Shown one piece after another: positions 35,651 through 44,615 of a DNA stretch of 64,000 bases (position 1 is the first letter of the stretch; every line of letters begins with the position of its first letter). The DNA is from an uncultured Desulfomicrobiaceae bacterium (GTDB lineage Bacteria; Desulfobacterota; Desulfovibrionia; Desulfovibrionales; Desulfomicrobiaceae): contig CALKRN010000011.1 in the NCBI GenBank assembly GCA_937989665.1, positions 94,880 to 158,879 on the forward strand, in the 5' to 3' direction. Position numbers and translations under genes: made by a program. A model generated the notes under the pieces. It saw only the letters and a program-made list of their open reading frames with translations. It was not told the origin of the DNA and ran no database searches.

Positions 35651-36530
35651 GGTACACCCGAGCCCCCGGGGGAACGTCCTCCACCACCCAGGTATTGCCA
35701 CCGATGATAGCACCACGACCGATGGTAATGCGGCCAAGGACCGTAGCCCCGGAGTAGATGATGACATCGTCCTCCACGATAGGATGCCGGGGGATGCCCT
35801 TCACCAGATGGCCGCGCTCATCTTTCGGAAAACTTTTGGCCCCGAGGGTCACCCCTTGGTAGAGGCGGACATTGTTGCCTAGGATGCTCGTCTCGCCAAT
35901 GACCACCCCAGTGCCGTGGTCGATGAAAAAGCCCTCGCCGATTTGCGCCCCGGGATGGATGTCGATGCCGGTTTCTGAATGGGCCATTTCGGTGATGATG
36001 CGTGGGATGAGCGGGACACCGAGGCGGTAGAGTTCATGGGCAAGGCGCTGGTTGGTGACGGCCCGGATGGATGGATAGCAAAAGATGGTCTCGCCCGGGC
36101 TTTTGGCCGCTGGGTCTCCAATGTAGGCCGCCTGTACGTCAGAGGCAAGGAGGTGGCGCACCTTGGGCAGGGTGAGGAGAAAGCGGTCGGCAAGCTCCTC
36201 GGCACGCTCCTGGCAGGCATTGGGAGAACAACTTGCCTCGGTGCAGGAGAAACAAAACCCCCGGGCAATCTGCCGGGCGAGCTCCCGCCGCACCTTCTCC
36301 AGTTTCGAACCGACAAAATAGGCCATGTTGCGCGGGGTGATAAACGATTCCTTGAAGTATCCCGGGAAGAGGACCGAGCGCAGGCGCTCCACGGTCTCGG
36401 TCAGGGCCTCCACCGAGGGCATGGGCGAGCCAAAGGACGGTTGGTGGTAGACGCCGCGGTACGATTCCGGGGCACAGAGCTCCTCCACAACTTGATTGAG
36501 AATGGCGCTGCCATTGCGCGGGGTATTCAT
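35634..36530 (-). CDS. cysE: Serine O-acetyltransferase
   Basis: Makes O-acetylserine from serine and acetyl-CoA, first step of cysteine synthesis. The 298-aa protein is the longer EpsC-like form. A helical N-domain with a Cys-rich loop ([15 protein letters not shown]) leads to the left-handed beta-helix: [34 protein letters not shown]. His/Asp catalytic residues are in the HPGA and DHGTG blocks. The Cys-rich insertion may bind metal, which is unusual for CysE. It overlaps cysK by four bases (ATGA). Confidence 0.92.
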   Translation of the reverse strand: MNTPRNGSAILNQVVEELCAPESYRGVYHQPSFGSPMPSVEALTETVERLRSVLFPGYFKESFITPRNMAYFVGSKLEKVRRELARQIARGFCFSCTEASCSPNACQERAEELADRFLLTLPKVRHLLASDVQAAYIGDPAAKSPGETIFCYPSIRAVTNQRLAHELYRLGVPLIPRIITEMAHSETGIDIHPGAQIGEGFFIDHGTGVVIGETSILGNNVRLYQGVTLGAKSFPKDERGHLVKGIPRHPIVEDDVIIYSGATVLGRITIGRGAIIGGNTWVVEDVPPGARVYRSEPH

Positions 36531-37462
36531 GGAGTAGAATCCTCGTGAGCAAAGAGCGGCGTGCTAAGATAGCGCTCGCCGGTATCGCAGATGACGGTGA
36601 CAAGGAGCTTGCCTGCGCAGCGCGGCTCGGCAGCCAGGCGCAAGGTGGCGGCCACATTGGCGCCGGCAGAGATGCCGCACAAAATGCCTTCCTCTCGGGC
36701 CAGGCGGCGGGCGGTTGCCATGGCCTCAGCCCCGGAGACGGTTATGATTGCATCAATGAGGGCGCGATCTAGGACCGCAGGGACAAAATTGGCCCCAATG
36801 CCCTGAATGGGATGCGGGGCCGCCTGGCCGCGGGAGAGCAGCGGCGATTCTTCAGGCTCCACAGCCACCGCCAGGAGCCCGGGCCGCCGGGACTTGAGCG
36901 CCCGGGCAACCCCTGTGATGGTCCCGCCAGTGCCGACCCCGGCCACAAAGACGTCAATGCTGCCCTCGGTATCGGCCCAAATCTCCTCTGCTGTGGTGGC
37001 GGCGTGAGCGGCGGGATTGGCCGGGTTGTCGAACTGGCGAGGCATGAAGGCGCCCACCTCCTGCGCCAGGGCCTCGGCACGGCGCACTGCCCCAGCCATG
37101 CCTTCTGCCCGCGGGGTGAGGACAAGCTCAGCGCCAAGATGCCGCAGCAAGGCGCGCCGCTCGAGGCTCATGGACTCTGGCATGGTGAGGATGAGGCGAT
37201 AGCCCCGCACCGCACACACCAAGGCCAGGCCAATGCCGGTATTGCCGCTCGTAGGCTCCACCACCGTGGCGCCTGGCGAGAGCACACCGGCCTCTTCAGC
37301 CGCTACGATCATCCCCAGGGCGATGCGGTCTTTGACCGAGCTCAACGGGTTGAAGTTCTCCAATTTCACCGCCACCCGGGCAGGTAGGCCAACGGTGAGG
37401 CGGTTCAAATACACCATGGGGGTACGACCAATGAGGTCGAGCATCGTTGAGGCAATGGGCAT
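36527..37462 (-). CDS. cysK: Cysteine synthase (O-acetylserine sulfhydrylase)
   Basis: PLP enzyme joining O-acetylserine and sulfide (311 aa). PLP Lys lies in SSVKDRIAL, the [11 protein letters not shown] loop binds substrate carboxylate, GTGGTITG binds the PLP phosphate, and [10 protein letters not shown] ends the protein. IGANFVP is the CysK signature. It forms an operon with cysE, so the two steps of cysteine synthesis are co-expressed. The 104-bp gap upstream is shared with the divergent gltB. Confidence 0.95.
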   Translation of the reverse strand: MPIASTMLDLIGRTPMVYLNRLTVGLPARVAVKLENFNPLSSVKDRIALGMIVAAEEAGVLSPGATVVEPTSGNTGIGLALVCAVRGYRLILTMPESMSLERRALLRHLGAELVLTPRAEGMAGAVRRAEALAQEVGAFMPRQFDNPANPAAHAATTAEEIWADTEGSIDVFVAGVGTGGTITGVARALKSRRPGLLAVAVEPEESPLLSRGQAAPHPIQGIGANFVPAVLDRALIDAIITVSGAEAMATARRLAREEGILCGISAGANVAATLRLAAEPRCAGKLLVTVICDTGERYLSTPLFAHEDSTP

Positions 37463-37566
37463 AGGGCAGCCTCCGGTTCAGGCCATGGCTTGCCACCCGC
37501 GGCCTGAGAAGCTAGCGCTTACGCCAATGAACGTTGCCGGTAAAGTCCGAGCCCAAGGAGGAAACT

Positions 37567-40500
37567 ATGTGGCGCGTCCAAGAGCATGACGCCTGTGCCC
37601 TCATCGCCTTTGTGGACAAACATGGCCGGCCAAGCCACGCCAATATTGTCAAGACCATCGATGCCCTCAAGAACATGGCCCATCGCTCAGGGGATATCTT
37701 CAGTGAGGGCGATGGTTGCGGGGTCCAAACCGATCTGCCCCGCGCCATTTGGAGAGAGCGTCTAGAACGCGCGGGGTTTTTTGCCCATGTGGCCGAAAGC
37801 CCCCGCTTCTGTGTGGGGCATTTCTTTGTGCGCAGCCAAGACCCCGAGTCCCTTTGGCCCCATCTTCAGGCGGCCTGGCAAGAAGCCGGCGTGGAGATCG
37901 TGACGCGGACTAAAGACGCCATGGATTGCGCGGCCCTTGGCCCCCTTGCCCGCCAGGATGCCCCTTGTTTCTGGCAAATCGCTGGTCTTACCCCCGACGA
38001 GGATCCCTCTGCCAGCGACGCCCGGCTCTTTCGTTTGGCCCAACGCCTGGAGAGCGAGGCAGTCCACGTATGCTCTTTGTCCAGGACAACGTGCGTCTAT
38101 AAACTCCGAGGCACCCCGGATATCCTCCCCCGTGCCTACCCGGACCTGCGCGACCCGCGGGCCAAATCCGCCATCACCCTCGGCCATGGTCGCTACTCTA
38201 CCAACACCCTCCCCACACCAGAGCGGGCCCAACCCTTTTTCTTTTTGGGCCATAACGGCGAGATCAACACCATCCATGGCCTTCGCCGCTATGCCCAGAC
38301 CCTCGGGCTCCCCTTGGCCCTCCATGGCAGCGATTCTCAGGACCTCGACCGGATCCTTGCCGGCCTGGTGTATGAACAAGGCCTTGATCTCCTTGTGGCC
38401 CTCGAGCTCCTTTTCCCCCCTGTCCCTCACCTTGCCGAGGCCCTCCCCGCTCCTTTGCCCGAGACCTACCGCCTGTTGCGCTGGTTTTTCCCTGTCCCGG
38501 CCCAAGGGCCGGCGGCGGTCGTTGCCCGCCAAGGACACCGCTGCGTGGGCAGTGTGGACGCCCTCGGTTTGCGACCCCTGTGGTTTGGCGAGACCGATTA
38601 TGAGTACTTCCTCTCCTCGGAGAAAGGTGTCGTGGACCTTTTGGACACCATGCACGACCCGCGTCCCCTGGCGCCTGGAGAAAAAATCGCCCTCGAGCTC
38701 GTTCCCGGCAGCCATACCCAGGTGCTCGATGTCTGGGCCATTGGCCACCGTGTCGCCCAGGCAGTGGCCAAAAGCCCCCTCGCACAACATCGCCATCGCC
38801 TTCAGCGGGGCGCCGCCCATCTCCTCGAGTGGCAGCCCGATGTCCTAGCCTCCTTCCTCCCCTCCCCTCGCCCCCTCGACCCCCCATCCCCCGGCCTGCT
38901 GACCGCCTTTGGCTGGACCGCCTATGACCAGCGCATGCGCCGCCATGTAGCAGCCACAGGCCAAGGTCCCATCGGCTCCTTGGGCTATCAGGGACCACTT
39001 GCCGCTCTTGACCCGCAGCTTTGCAACCTAGCTGATTTCTTGAAGGAAAGCGTTGCTGTTGTCACCAACCCGGCCATTGACCGCGAACGCGAGGCAGAGC
39101 ACTTTTCTACGGCCACTATCCTCGGCCCCTCCCCGGCCACCCACCCCACCCCGCTTGGTCTCGAGCTCTCCACCCCCATCCTCCTTGGGGGCCTGCCGGG
39201 TTCAGCCCTCAGCGCCGAGGGGTTGGAAACCCTCTGCCATGACCATGGGACGGCATCCCTCGAGCAGGTCCTCCATTGCTTCAGCGACGGAGGCCGGGAC
39301 CCGAGCCGCGTCACGGTCATCGACGCGACCTTTCTCCCAGACCATGGGCTGCTGCCATGCCTAGAGCGCATTTGGAAGGATGTTGTCTCTGGCATAGAGC
39401 GCAATACCCAACTCCTCCTCGTGGACGATAGCCGCAGTTTCCAGGAAGGACGTGTTTTCATCGATCCAGCCCTCGCCGTTGCCTGGATCACCCACCGTGC
39501 CTTGAAGTATGGCTGTGCCCTCCCCTCTCTGGTGGTGCGCTCCGGTGCCTTGCGCAATCTCCACGACATCATGGTCGTCCTGGGGTTCGGGGCTGCGGCC
39601 GTTAACCCCTACCTCATCTGGCAACAGGCCGAAGCCCAGGCCGAAACCCCCAATGACCTCCACCGCGCCTTGGGCAACACCTTGCGTGCCCTCCAATCCG
39701 GGGTGGAAAAGGTCCTCTCCACCATGGGCATCCATGCCATCACGGGCTATAGCCGGATTTTTGCTGCCATTGGACTCAAGGAGGAACTCGCGCAGGTCCT
39801 CGCGTGCCCCGCCCATTGTACCCACCCTGACGTGGGCCTGGGCTTGGCCGAACTTGAGGCCATGGCCCGCCGACGGCTCAGCCTCATCCATACGGACGTG
39901 GCCCTCCCGGATGTACCCAAACGCAATGTCCGCGCGGCGCGCATCATCCATGCCGTGGCCAACGGCCAGGCCGGCTTCCGCCAAATGGCCGAAGATTTCG
40001 CCGCCCTTGATGCCGAACTCCCCATCGGCCTGCGCCACATCCTCGAGCTCGTTCGCCCCCAAGGCGTTACTCCCATCCCCATGAGCCAGGTGGATTTGCG
40101 CATTGGGGAGCATCACATGCCGGTGCTCATCTCGGCCATGTCCTTTGGCTCCCAAGGCGAACGTTCCTTCCGTGCCTATGCCGAAGCCGCGGCCCGCTGC
40201 GGCATTGTGTGCATGAACGGGGAAGGCGGCGAGATCGAAGACATGCTCGGCCGCTACACGCCTTTCCGTGGCCAGCAGGTGGCCTCGGGGCGCTTTGGTG
40301 TCTCCATGGCCTTGCTCAACTCCTCGGCCTTTATCGAGATCAAGATCGGCCAGGGGGCCAAACCGGGCGAAGGCGGCCACTTGCCCGGGGCCAAAGTGAC
40401 CCCCATGGTGGCCCGGGCGCGCCATTGCCAACCAGGGATTGCCCTCATCTCCCCCTCCAACCACCACGATATCTACTCCATCGAGGACCTCTGCCAGATC

Positions 40501-42063
40501 ATCACCGAGCTGACCACCGCCAACCCAGCAGCACGCATCTCGGTCAAAATTCCGGTTACCCCTGGGGTGGCGACAATTGCTGTCGGTATTGCCAAGGCCG
40601 GGGCGCATATCATCACCCTCAGCGGCTACGAAGGAGGAACCGGAGCGGCCCGCGAACACGCCAAAAAGTATGTGGGATTGCCTGGAGAAATCGGGGTGCG
40701 CGAGGCCCATGCCGGCTTAGTAGAGGCTGGTCTGCGGGAGAGCGTGGAGTTGTGGGCCGATGGCGGAGTGCGCTCTGCTGCGGATGTCGTCAAACTCCTC
40801 TGCCTTGGTGCCAACCGCGTGGGGATAGGGACAGCCGCCCTCATGGCCGTGGGCTGCATTGCCTGCGAGCGCTGCCACCAAGATCGCTGTCCCCGGGGCA
40901 TCTCCACCCAAATCCAAACCGTGGAGCAAGCCACCCAACGCGGCATCAAGGCCTTTCGGCCGCTCGATACCGAAACGGCCACCGAGCGCCTCACCCGCTT
41001 CCTCACGGTCTTAGGCGAAGGTATCCGCGCCATTCTTGCAGATCTCGGCGTGGCCCGAGCCCAAGACATTGTGGGCCGCACGGAATACCTCCGCCAGGTC
41101 CATGGCCTGCATCGCCTCCGCCTCGATGACCTGCTCGCCCCTGTGCCCCACCCCAAAACCCTTCACAGTTGTCCGGTCCCCCGTTTGGTGCGCAAGCCGC
41201 TCAATGCCCTAACGAAGGTCATGGCAGATACCGTGCGTCTTGGCCTTGAAGGGGACTGCCACCTTGTGCGCTATGCCGAAGAGTATGTCCGCTCCACCGA
41301 CCGGGCCATTGGTACGGCCCTTGCCGGAGAAATGACCCGTGGCCTCTGCCCTAAAGGCCAGGCTGAGATCGTCCTGACCTCGAGCATCCCGGGCAATGGC
41401 TTGTGTGCCTTTGGTGTAAATGGACTCCGGGTGCGGATAGAAGGCGGTGGCCAAGACGGCATTGCCAAAGGGACCTGTGGTGGGGAGGTCGTGATCCTCA
41501 AGGGACGGAACATCGTCGGCCAGCGCGTGGACGGATCCGTGGGCAAATCCCTGGCCTATGGGGCCATGGGTGGTTTTATTGCCGTCCAAAATCTCGCTGA
41601 CTCCCGCGCCTGTGTGCGCCTCTCTGGAGCGGACGTTGTCTTTGGTGCCCGCATCACCGCCCCGGTGGACGATAGCCACGGCCATTTGGCGGTACGCGCC
41701 CATCTCAAGGGGTTTGCCTTTGAGTACATGACCGGTGGCCGGGTTGTTTGCCTTGGCGATCCTGGGCCTTGGATCTGCTCTGGCATGACCGGCGGGGTGG
41801 TATACCAATGCCTCTACCCAGAGTTCGGCTTTACCGAGGAAAGCATCCGCCGCCGGCTTGCCCGAGGCTCCCAGGTGCTCCTCGAAACGATGGATGAGGC
41901 AGATGTGGCGTCCACTAGCGAACTCTTGGCTCGCTACTGTCGGCATCTGCGGGAGTCCTTCCAGGACGACGAAGCCGCAGCCGTGGCCCATCTGGCCCAA
42001 GATGCGGCAACGCGGTTCATCAAGATCGTCCCGGCCCTTACCCCGGCCATCCATCCGGAATAG
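37567..42063 (+). CDS. gltB: Glutamate synthase large subunit
   Basis: Makes glutamate from glutamine and 2-oxoglutarate. The 1498-aa protein matches the usual alpha-subunit length. A class II amidotransferase domain starts with EHDACALIAFVDK; Cys10 is the expected N-terminal nucleophile after a nine-residue propeptide. The FMN domain (about 800-1190) has GQGAKPGEGGHLPGAKV and HHDIYSIEDL. The [3Fe-4S] cysteines are 1097, 1103 and 1108, with an extra Cys1100. The C-terminal GxGxG-type beta-helix follows. The ATG at 37567 has AAGGAGG five bases upstream. The small subunit gltD is not adjacent. Confidence 0.93.
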   Translation: MWRVQEHDACALIAFVDKHGRPSHANIVKTIDALKNMAHRSGDIFSEGDGCGVQTDLPRAIWRERLERAGFFAHVAESPRFCVGHFFVRSQDPESLWPHLQAAWQEAGVEIVTRTKDAMDCAALGPLARQDAPCFWQIAGLTPDEDPSASDARLFRLAQRLESEAVHVCSLSRTTCVYKLRGTPDILPRAYPDLRDPRAKSAITLGHGRYSTNTLPTPERAQPFFFLGHNGEINTIHGLRRYAQTLGLPLALHGSDSQDLDRILAGLVYEQGLDLLVALELLFPPVPHLAEALPAPLPETYRLLRWFFPVPAQGPAAVVARQGHRCVGSVDALGLRPLWFGETDYEYFLSSEKGVVDLLDTMHDPRPLAPGEKIALELVPGSHTQVLDVWAIGHRVAQAVAKSPLAQHRHRLQRGAAHLLEWQPDVLASFLPSPRPLDPPSPGLLTAFGWTAYDQRMRRHVAATGQGPIGSLGYQGPLAALDPQLCNLADFLKESVAVVTNPAIDREREAEHFSTATILGPSPATHPTPLGLELSTPILLGGLPGSALSAEGLETLCHDHGTASLEQVLHCFSDGGRDPSRVTVIDATFLPDHGLLPCLERIWKDVVSGIERNTQLLLVDDSRSFQEGRVFIDPALAVAWITHRALKYGCALPSLVVRSGALRNLHDIMVVLGFGAAAVNPYLIWQQAEAQAETPNDLHRALGNTLRALQSGVEKVLSTMGIHAITGYSRIFAAIGLKEELAQVLACPAHCTHPDVGLGLAELEAMARRRLSLIHTDVALPDVPKRNVRAARIIHAVANGQAGFRQMAEDFAALDAELPIGLRHILELVRPQGVTPIPMSQVDLRIGEHHMPVLISAMSFGSQGERSFRAYAEAAARCGIVCMNGEGGEIEDMLGRYTPFRGQQVASGRFGVSMALLNSSAFIEIKIGQGAKPGEGGHLPGAKVTPMVARARHCQPGIALISPSNHHDIYSIEDLCQIITELTTANPAARISVKIPVTPGVATIAVGIAKAGAHIITLSGYEGGTGAAREHAKKYVGLPGEIGVREAHAGLVEAGLRESVELWADGGVRSAADVVKLLCLGANRVGIGTAALMAVGCIACERCHQDRCPRGISTQIQTVEQATQRGIKAFRPLDTETATERLTRFLTVLGEGIRAILADLGVARAQDIVGRTEYLRQVHGLHRLRLDDLLAPVPHPKTLHSCPVPRLVRKPLNALTKVMADTVRLGLEGDCHLVRYAEEYVRSTDRAIGTALAGEMTRGLCPKGQAEIVLTSSIPGNGLCAFGVNGLRVRIEGGGQDGIAKGTCGGEVVILKGRNIVGQRVDGSVGKSLAYGAMGGFIAVQNLADSRACVRLSGADVVFGARITAPVDDSHGHLAVRAHLKGFAFEYMTGGRVVCLGDPGPWICSGMTGGVVYQCLYPEFGFTEESIRRRLARGSQVLLETMDEADVASTSELLARYCRHLRESFQDDEAAAVAHLAQDAATRFIKIVPALTPAIHPE

Positions 42064-42083
42064 TTCGAAACGGAATGAGTGTA

Positions 42084-42124
42084 GAAGCCGGCAGCACGAG
42101 CACTTCGCATGCCGGCCTTCTTTT
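42084..42124 (+). terminator. Intrinsic terminator after gltB
   Basis: GAAG-CCGGCA (42084-42093) pairs with TGCCGG-CTTC (42110-42120, one bulged C), followed by TTTT. It lies 21 bp after the gltB stop and before the CopZ-like gene. Confidence 0.75.
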
Positions 42125-42157
42125 CCAGGCAAGACCTCGAAACCCAAGGAGCGAAAT

Positions 42158-42367
42158 ATGCCCAAGATCCAAGTCAGTGGTATGAGCTGTTCACATTGCG
42201 TGCAATCCGTGACCAAGGCCCTGGCCACGGTCCCAGGCGTTACGGATATTGCCGTATCCCTGGAGCGCAACGAGGCCATCTTCCAGGCCCCAGCAAACCT
42301 CGATTGGGAACGGGTACGCGCCGCCATTGAGGCAGCTGGATTTCAAGCCGGAGCCCACCAGCCTTAA
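42158..42367 (+). CDS. HMA-domain copper-chaperone-like protein
   Basis: A 69-aa single heavy-metal-associated domain, as in CopZ. The binding motif GMSCSHC has Cys11 and Cys14. It would fold as a beta-alpha-beta-beta-alpha-beta unit and carry Cu(I). AAGGAG precedes the ATG. There is no copA ATPase next to it. The gene lies after the gltB terminator, so it needs its own promoter within a short gap or read-through. Confidence 0.9.
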   Translation: MPKIQVSGMSCSHCVQSVTKALATVPGVTDIAVSLERNEAIFQAPANLDWERVRAAIEAAGFQAGAHQP

Positions 42368-42401
42368 CCAGGCACCTGGCTTCAACGAGGCCATTTTGCC
42401 C

Positions 42402-42431
42402 AAAAAATGGAGAGGGGACAGGCCCCTCTCC
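42402..42431 (-). terminator. Intrinsic terminator of acs
   Basis: GGAGAGGGG and CCCCTCTCC (42409-42417, 42423-42431) form a nine-bp stem with a five-base loop. On the minus strand six T follow (42402-42407). It lies 49 bp past the acs stop. Confidence 0.8.
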
Positions 42432-42479
42432 GGAAGGAGAAGGGAGGACGTGGGGGCGCCCCCCTTCGTGGAGGGAAGA

Positions 42480-44453
42480 CTAAGGCGTTTTCCGGCCAGC
42501 GATGAGGTCTTGAATCACCGACGGATCGGCCAAGGTAGAGGTATCGCCGAAGTCCTGCATGGAGGTCGAACCCTCTGTGATTTTGCGCAGTACCCGGCGC
42601 ATGATCTTGCCGCTGCGGGTCTTGGGGAGGCCAAGGGTGAACTGGATGACCTCAGGAGCGGCAAGAGGGCCGATCTCCTTGCGCACGTGGTTGCGCAGCT
42701 CTTTGACGAGCTCGGGAGTCTCGTCCACGTCCGCGCGCAGGATGACGTAGGCATAGACAGCCTGGCCTTTGATCTCGTGAGGCACCCCCACCACCGCGGC
42801 CTCGGCCACTGCTGGGTGGGAGACAAGGGCGGATTCGATTTCTGCGGTGCCAAGCCGATGGCCCGAGACATTGATGACGTCATCAAGGCGGCCCATGACC
42901 CAGAAATAGCCATCCTCATCCACTCGGGCGCCGTCACCGGACTCGTATTTGCCGGGAAAACGCTCGAAGTATTGGCTCTTGAAGCGCTCTGGGGCGCCAA
43001 AGACCCCGCGCAACATCCCCGGCCAGGGCTTTTCAATGACCAGATGGCCGCCTTCATTGACGGCCGCAGGCTGGCCTTCGGCCGTCACAATAGCGGCCTT
43101 CACTCCTGGCAAGGGCCGGGAAGCCGAACCGGGTTTGAGCGGCGTGGCAAAAGGTAAGGCCGAGATGAGGATGCCGCCGGTCTCGGTCTGCCACCACGTA
43201 TCGACAATGGGGAGTTTCCCTTTGCCGATGTGCTCGAAATACCACATCCAGGCCTCGGGATTGATGGGCTCGCCCACGCTGCCAAGGACCCGCAGCGAGG
43301 AGAGGTCATGCTTCGTGGTCCACTCTGCCCCTTCTCGCATGAGGGCCCGGATGACCGTGGGGGCGGTGTAGAAAGTGGTGGCGTTGAACTTTTCCACCAC
43401 TTGCCAAAAACGGGCAGGGTTGGGCCAGGAAGGGACCCCTTCGAACATGAGGCTCGTGGCGCCCAAGGCGAGCGGTCCATACACAATATAGGTATGCCCA
43501 GTAATCCAGCCCACATCAGCAGTGCACCAATGGATGTCGTCATCGTGGAGGTCAAATACCCACTGGGTGGTATGGGCCGCATAGGTGAGATAACCTCCAG
43601 TGGTATGGACCACGCCCTTGGGTTTGCCGGTACTGCCGCTCGTATAGAGGATAAAGAGCATGTCTTCGGCATCCATGGACTCGCAAGGGCAATGGGCAGG
43701 CAGGGAGGGGTCGTTCATAAGGTCGGCCCACCAATGGTCACGCCCTGCCACCATGGTGAGGTCAAGACCGGCCCGCGGCACCACCACCGTGGCGGTTACC
43801 GAGGGACAGGCCGTCAGGGCCTCGTCCACATTGGCCTTGAGCGGGATCTTGCGCCCACCGCGCAGGACGGCGTCCGCCGTCACCACGACCTTGGCCTCGC
43901 AGTCTTGGATGCGCGACTGCAGGCTTGCCGCCGAAAATCCGCCAAAGACAATGGAGTGGGGTGCCCCAATGCGGGCACAAGCGAGCATGGCCACTGCGGC
44001 TTCCGGGATCATGGGCATATAGAGCACCACCCGATCCCCGCGCTGCACACCGAGCTTCTTGAGCACATTGGCAAAACGCTCCACTTCCGCCAAAAGCTCA
44101 CGGTAGGTGATATGGCGCACATCCTCGTCAGGCTCCCCCTGCCAGATCAAGGCCGTCTTGTCGGCCCGGCCGTTGTGGACGTGGCGATCGAGGCAATTGT
44201 AGGCAACATTGAGTTTGCCTCCGCGGAACCACTCGACGCGCGGCACCGTGAAATCATAGTCCAGGACCTTGGTCCACGGTTCAAACCAGGTGACAAGCTC
44301 CCGGGCCCGGGCTCCCCAATAGCCTTCGGGATCGGCCTCGGCACGACGATAGTGCTCTTCATAGGTCGCCATATCCGGGATATAGGCTCGGGGGCTCTGA
44401 AACGGAGGGAATTGCCGTTGCTCGTGGAGCAGACTTTCGATATTGGCTGTCAT
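42480..44453 (-). CDS. acs: Acetyl-CoA synthetase (AMP-forming)
   Basis: Activates acetate to acetyl-CoA (657 aa, normal). The ATP-binding loop [20 protein letters not shown], the WWQTETGG motif and the hinge region are present. The C-terminal [11 protein letters not shown] holds Lys616, the position acetylated by Pat enzymes to switch Acs off. It is divergent from a Pat-like gene. An intrinsic terminator follows the stop. In a sulfate reducer it would serve acetate assimilation. Confidence 0.95.
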   Translation of the reverse strand: MTANIESLLHEQRQFPPFQSPRAYIPDMATYEEHYRRAEADPEGYWGARARELVTWFEPWTKVLDYDFTVPRVEWFRGGKLNVAYNCLDRHVHNGRADKTALIWQGEPDEDVRHITYRELLAEVERFANVLKKLGVQRGDRVVLYMPMIPEAAVAMLACARIGAPHSIVFGGFSAASLQSRIQDCEAKVVVTADAVLRGGRKIPLKANVDEALTACPSVTATVVVPRAGLDLTMVAGRDHWWADLMNDPSLPAHCPCESMDAEDMLFILYTSGSTGKPKGVVHTTGGYLTYAAHTTQWVFDLHDDDIHWCTADVGWITGHTYIVYGPLALGATSLMFEGVPSWPNPARFWQVVEKFNATTFYTAPTVIRALMREGAEWTTKHDLSSLRVLGSVGEPINPEAWMWYFEHIGKGKLPIVDTWWQTETGGILISALPFATPLKPGSASRPLPGVKAAIVTAEGQPAAVNEGGHLVIEKPWPGMLRGVFGAPERFKSQYFERFPGKYESGDGARVDEDGYFWVMGRLDDVINVSGHRLGTAEIESALVSHPAVAEAAVVGVPHEIKGQAVYAYVILRADVDETPELVKELRNHVRKEIGPLAAPEVIQFTLGLPKTRSGKIMRRVLRKITEGSTSMQDFGDTSTLADPSVIQDLIAGRKTP

Positions 44454-44551
44454 GATGCAAACTCCTTAACGGTTGCAAGAAACAAGATAACCAGCGTTGC
44501 CTGAAGGGGCTACAAGAAAAGATTTGGGCTTTCTCGTCTTTTCTGGTAAAT

Positions 44552-44573
44552 GGCCAAAATTGGCCGTTAACGG
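44552..44573. promoter_or_regulatory. Adjacent palindromes in the acs-pat divergent promoter region
   Basis: GGCCAA-AA-TTGGCC (44552-44565) overlaps by two bases the exact palindrome CCGTTAACGG (44564-44573). They lie in the 162-bp gap between the divergent starts, 43 bp before the pat ATG. They are good candidates for an operator of either gene, but no regulator is recognised. Confidence 0.5.
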
Positions 44574-44615
44574 AGAACGATGTCTTTGTCATCGGTAAAC
44601 GGAGTTTTTTAGACG

